Assembly (NCBI RefSeq): GCF_003589595.1
Contig: NW_020653719.1
Location: 1,129,616-1,193,615 of the forward strand
From: Hyposmocoma kahamanoa
Taxonomy: Eukaryota > Arthropoda > Insecta > Lepidoptera > Cosmopterigidae
Length of the DNA stretch: 64,000 nt
Reading direction: 5' to 3'
Shown: positions 61,813 to 64,000 of the stretch, piece after piece
How the letters are laid out: every line of letters begins with the position of its first letter
Numbering within the stretch: the first letter of the stretch is position 1
Notes under the pieces: generated by a model
What the model was told of the DNA's origin: nothing
Database searches by the model: none
The model's input: only the letters and a program-made list of their open reading frames with translations
Program-made: the position numbers and the translations under genes

Positions 61813-62155
61813 TAAATTCATGAGACAAAGATATAAAACTGATAATGATGCATTGATAGCCGTGAATCACGTCACTTTTAACGCTGGCTCAGCCTTAAAA
61901 GCGTTTCATTATAATCTCAGAATTACGTCTATTTGCTAAGTTTTATTGAAATATCCCCTAGTTCGCCACTATACGGGACTTGACACTGGAGATAATAATA
62001 ATCGGTTCTCACAACTCAAAGTAAATTGAGAGAAAAACGCCTTGAATTGGAGAAAGCAAAGCAAAGCTCCTAAATTAAGTTTAGGCGCTATTTATAAAAA
62101 TGAATCTTCATGCGTGAACAGCCACCCTTAAAGGTGGATTTTCTTCAAAATGAAG
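61813..62155. other. No recognisable feature
   Basis: Unassigned. Confidence 0.4.
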
Positions 62156-62159
62156 TGGG

Positions 62160-62317
62160 ACCACTATGGAAGTACCTCCTTTCCAACAAAAAAAATAATC
62201 ATGAAAATCGGTTCACAAATACCGGAGTTATCGCGTAACATACATACAAAGAAAAAAGAAAAAAGAACATACAGTCGAATTGAGAACCTCCTCCTTTTTT
62301 GAAGTCGGTTAATAAAA
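62160..62317 (-). mobile_element. AACCGAC-end repeat
   Basis: CTTTCCAACAAAAAAAATAA, GGTTCACAAATACCGGAGTT, ATCGCGTAACATACATAC, AACATACAGTCGAATTGAGA, TTTTTTGAAGTCGGTT. Right end as at 39.07 kb. Confidence 0.65.
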
Positions 62318-62319
62318 TT

Positions 62320-62688
62320 GTATGTATTATAATGAGTAAGAATTATAATTGAGTTCAGCATCAATTATAACAAAGAAGGTCCTGAAGGAAATTCTCGTTC
62401 GATGACTCTAACCGGATGTAAGGAAGGCTGAAATATTGCAAAATCCAAGCGAATTATAGGAAACAAACTCATTCGCTGATACGACGGTAATTAAAGAGCA
62501 AAATTATAGTTTGGGCATGTGAAAAGGTAGCGAATAATAGCATTGCATACAAAGATTACGATAAATTAAGGAGGTCAATTGAAGATATGATATGAAAAAT
62601 GACATATTAACGCCTTTTTGACTGTCGCTTTGCCTTGCACGGTGTCATATAAGTAGTGAATCATATTTATTCTCTTGGAAGCTATTTT
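62320..62688. other. No recognisable feature
   Basis: Lies between two opposite copies of the AACCGAC repeat. Confidence 0.4.
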
Positions 62689-62689
62689 T

Positions 62690-62818
62690 AACCGAGTTTA
62701 AAAAAGGAGAACGTTCTCAATGCGACTGTATTTTTTTATGTGATTTCGATGATTCGTTTTTTTGTTGGAAAAGGAATCCCTCAGTAGTGGTCACATTCAA
62801 GTATTCTACCTATAAGAG
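62690..62818 (+). mobile_element. AACCGAC-end repeat, inverted partner
   Basis: TTAACCGAGTTTAAAAAAGG, AACGTTCTCAATGCGACTGT, GATTCGTTTTTTTGTTGGAA, AAGGAATCCCTCAGTAGTGG. The unknown-length centre is deleted relative to 62160-62317. Confidence 0.6.
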
Positions 62819-62821
62819 TGG

Positions 62822-62930
62822 TAAATTAGGAGATCACTCCGGTTTATTGGAGTTCACCCACTTTCCTTTAAAAGATTTTAATTAAACTTGGCTTATAGAT
62901 GTATTGAAATTACAAAGAAAAGCAAATAAA
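62822..62930 (+). repeat. Family H copy
   Basis: AATTAGGAGATCACTCCGGT, TTCACCCACTTTCCTTTAAA, TTTTAATTAAACTTGG match 16118-16228. Confidence 0.45.
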
Positions 62931-62931
62931 A

Positions 62932-64000
62932 TGTTATGGTGACCTACAGTAGATGGAAATGGCAGACGACAGGAACTCCTCAACAGAGTACAGTAAATAC
63001 CTTGTGTTTGAGCTCAATTATAATTCATTTTGACGAGATTCCTATCTAATGTTATTATTTGGATTATTATTTTGAGCCAGGTCAGGCCCCGTTAATATTT
63101 TTTATTATTTACGGATATAAAAATAAGGCAATTTTGTTGGGTATTTTTATCGATCTTTTTTTTTGCATAAATCCCTTTTACTGTTTTGAAGATAAATGAT
63201 AAGTTTTAAAACAGAAAAACGATATGGGTTGGTCTTTATTTATTTATTTGGTGTGATTTTTAGAAAAAGTGTGTGTGTCTTAGTAAAAGTCTTAGAAAAT
63301 TTTGCAAATAGGACGGAGTAGTTTATTCGCAGTATGTATTAACTTAAAGGTAAATGACTGATTTATTTCCAAGTACGTAAGTTACAGGCACGATAATGAC
63401 ATCACTATGCAAAACGTATTCAATAATGGTTACAATAACAATTCCAGAAGAGCCAGTTTTCATTTTACGTTTTCTTGAAATCGGAATTCACTTCTTAACT
63501 GGTATTCTAATCGTTCGACTAATAAATTTTATATTCGTTGTTCAACAACGAACAAACTATAATATCGAAGTAATATAGATACTTTTAAATTCCATACTGT
63601 ATGACTTAATCTATGACTTGGCTCCCACATGGCATACAGTGAAAACAATGGACCCGTATGCTCAGCCCACCCTGGTGCAGCCTCGATACTGCTGCAGGGT
63701 TCAATACCCGCGTAGGACTCAAATTAGGTGCAAATCTAATTCTGCCCTTTGGGACAAAGAAGTCGTTGAAAACACGCGCTTCGACGAAATCTTTTTGTTC
63801 TTATTTGTTACTTACTTACACTCTACACATGGGTAAATCATTTTAAAACGATTTACTAACTTTTAGTCTGTTTCGTAAATAAGATTTTGTTTTTTGGAAA
63901 TGACATATTTATAAATACAATGACCAAATCACTTATTTGTGTCATAAGTGTTAAGTCTTACGAAATTATCATATAAGTGATTGTATGTTCTTTATCGTAC
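62932..64000. other. No gene found
   Basis: 63690-63720 has GCTGCAGGGTTCAATACCCG, a possible tRNA-type box B without the rest of a tRNA. Frames at 63396-63578 and 63618-63846 lack motifs. Confidence 0.35.

Overview
The window looks like a lepidopteran (moth or butterfly) nuclear genome, from its repeat content: several tRNA-headed SINE families, Lep1-type mini-Helitrons, an RTE-type LINE C-terminus with the RWTDD...GSGWM signature, CR1/Daphne-like LINE remnants, and an AT-rich background. I found no convincing exon of a host protein gene and no intact tRNA or rRNA gene. It is best read as intergenic DNA or a very large intron.

Layout. 0-4.3 kb: SINEs (one head-to-tail pair), a mariner-like MITE inside a SINE, and the first copies of a ~300 bp family I call R. 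4.3-13.5 kb: mostly single-copy-looking DNA with a few repeats. 13.6-15.5 kb: the only long coding relic, a broken CR1-group reverse transcriptase that ends at an (AC)n tract and a 10-N gap. 15.5-22 kb: SINE and R copies. 22.1-24.0 kb: an ~1.87 kb element with 17 bp terminal inverted repeats, holding a second inverted-repeat element with a 5 bp target duplication. 24-35 kb: SINE and R copies and a LINE 3' end. 35.8-36.4 kb: a fold-back MITE and a nearly perfect 166 bp tandem duplication. 37-48 kb: SINEs, LINE tails, R copies, an RTE scrap, and a Helitron with a MITE inside it. 48-54 kb: a 256 bp MITE, R copies, GC-rich islands. 54.0-55.3 kb: a miniature LTR retrotransposon with TG...CA ends, an ATAAT target duplication and a primer-binding site matching tRNA-Arg. 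55.5-64 kb: LINE scraps, SINEs, a Helitron, a GC-rich fold-back MITE.

Three observations stand out. (1) The miniature LTR element has a tRNA complement of about 39 nt, far beyond the usual ~18, reaching to the anticodon loop; its interior is mostly an antisense LINE tail with degenerate ~97 bp tandem repeats. (2) R has about 27 copies or fragments, a shared 5' start, and two internal stem-loops, with paired changes in at least two copies. (3) Transposon nesting is readable to the base in several places. Single-copy islands with higher GC and TAAT cores are possible enhancers, but that cannot be tested from one sequence. All family names rest on remembered motifs, not on a database search.
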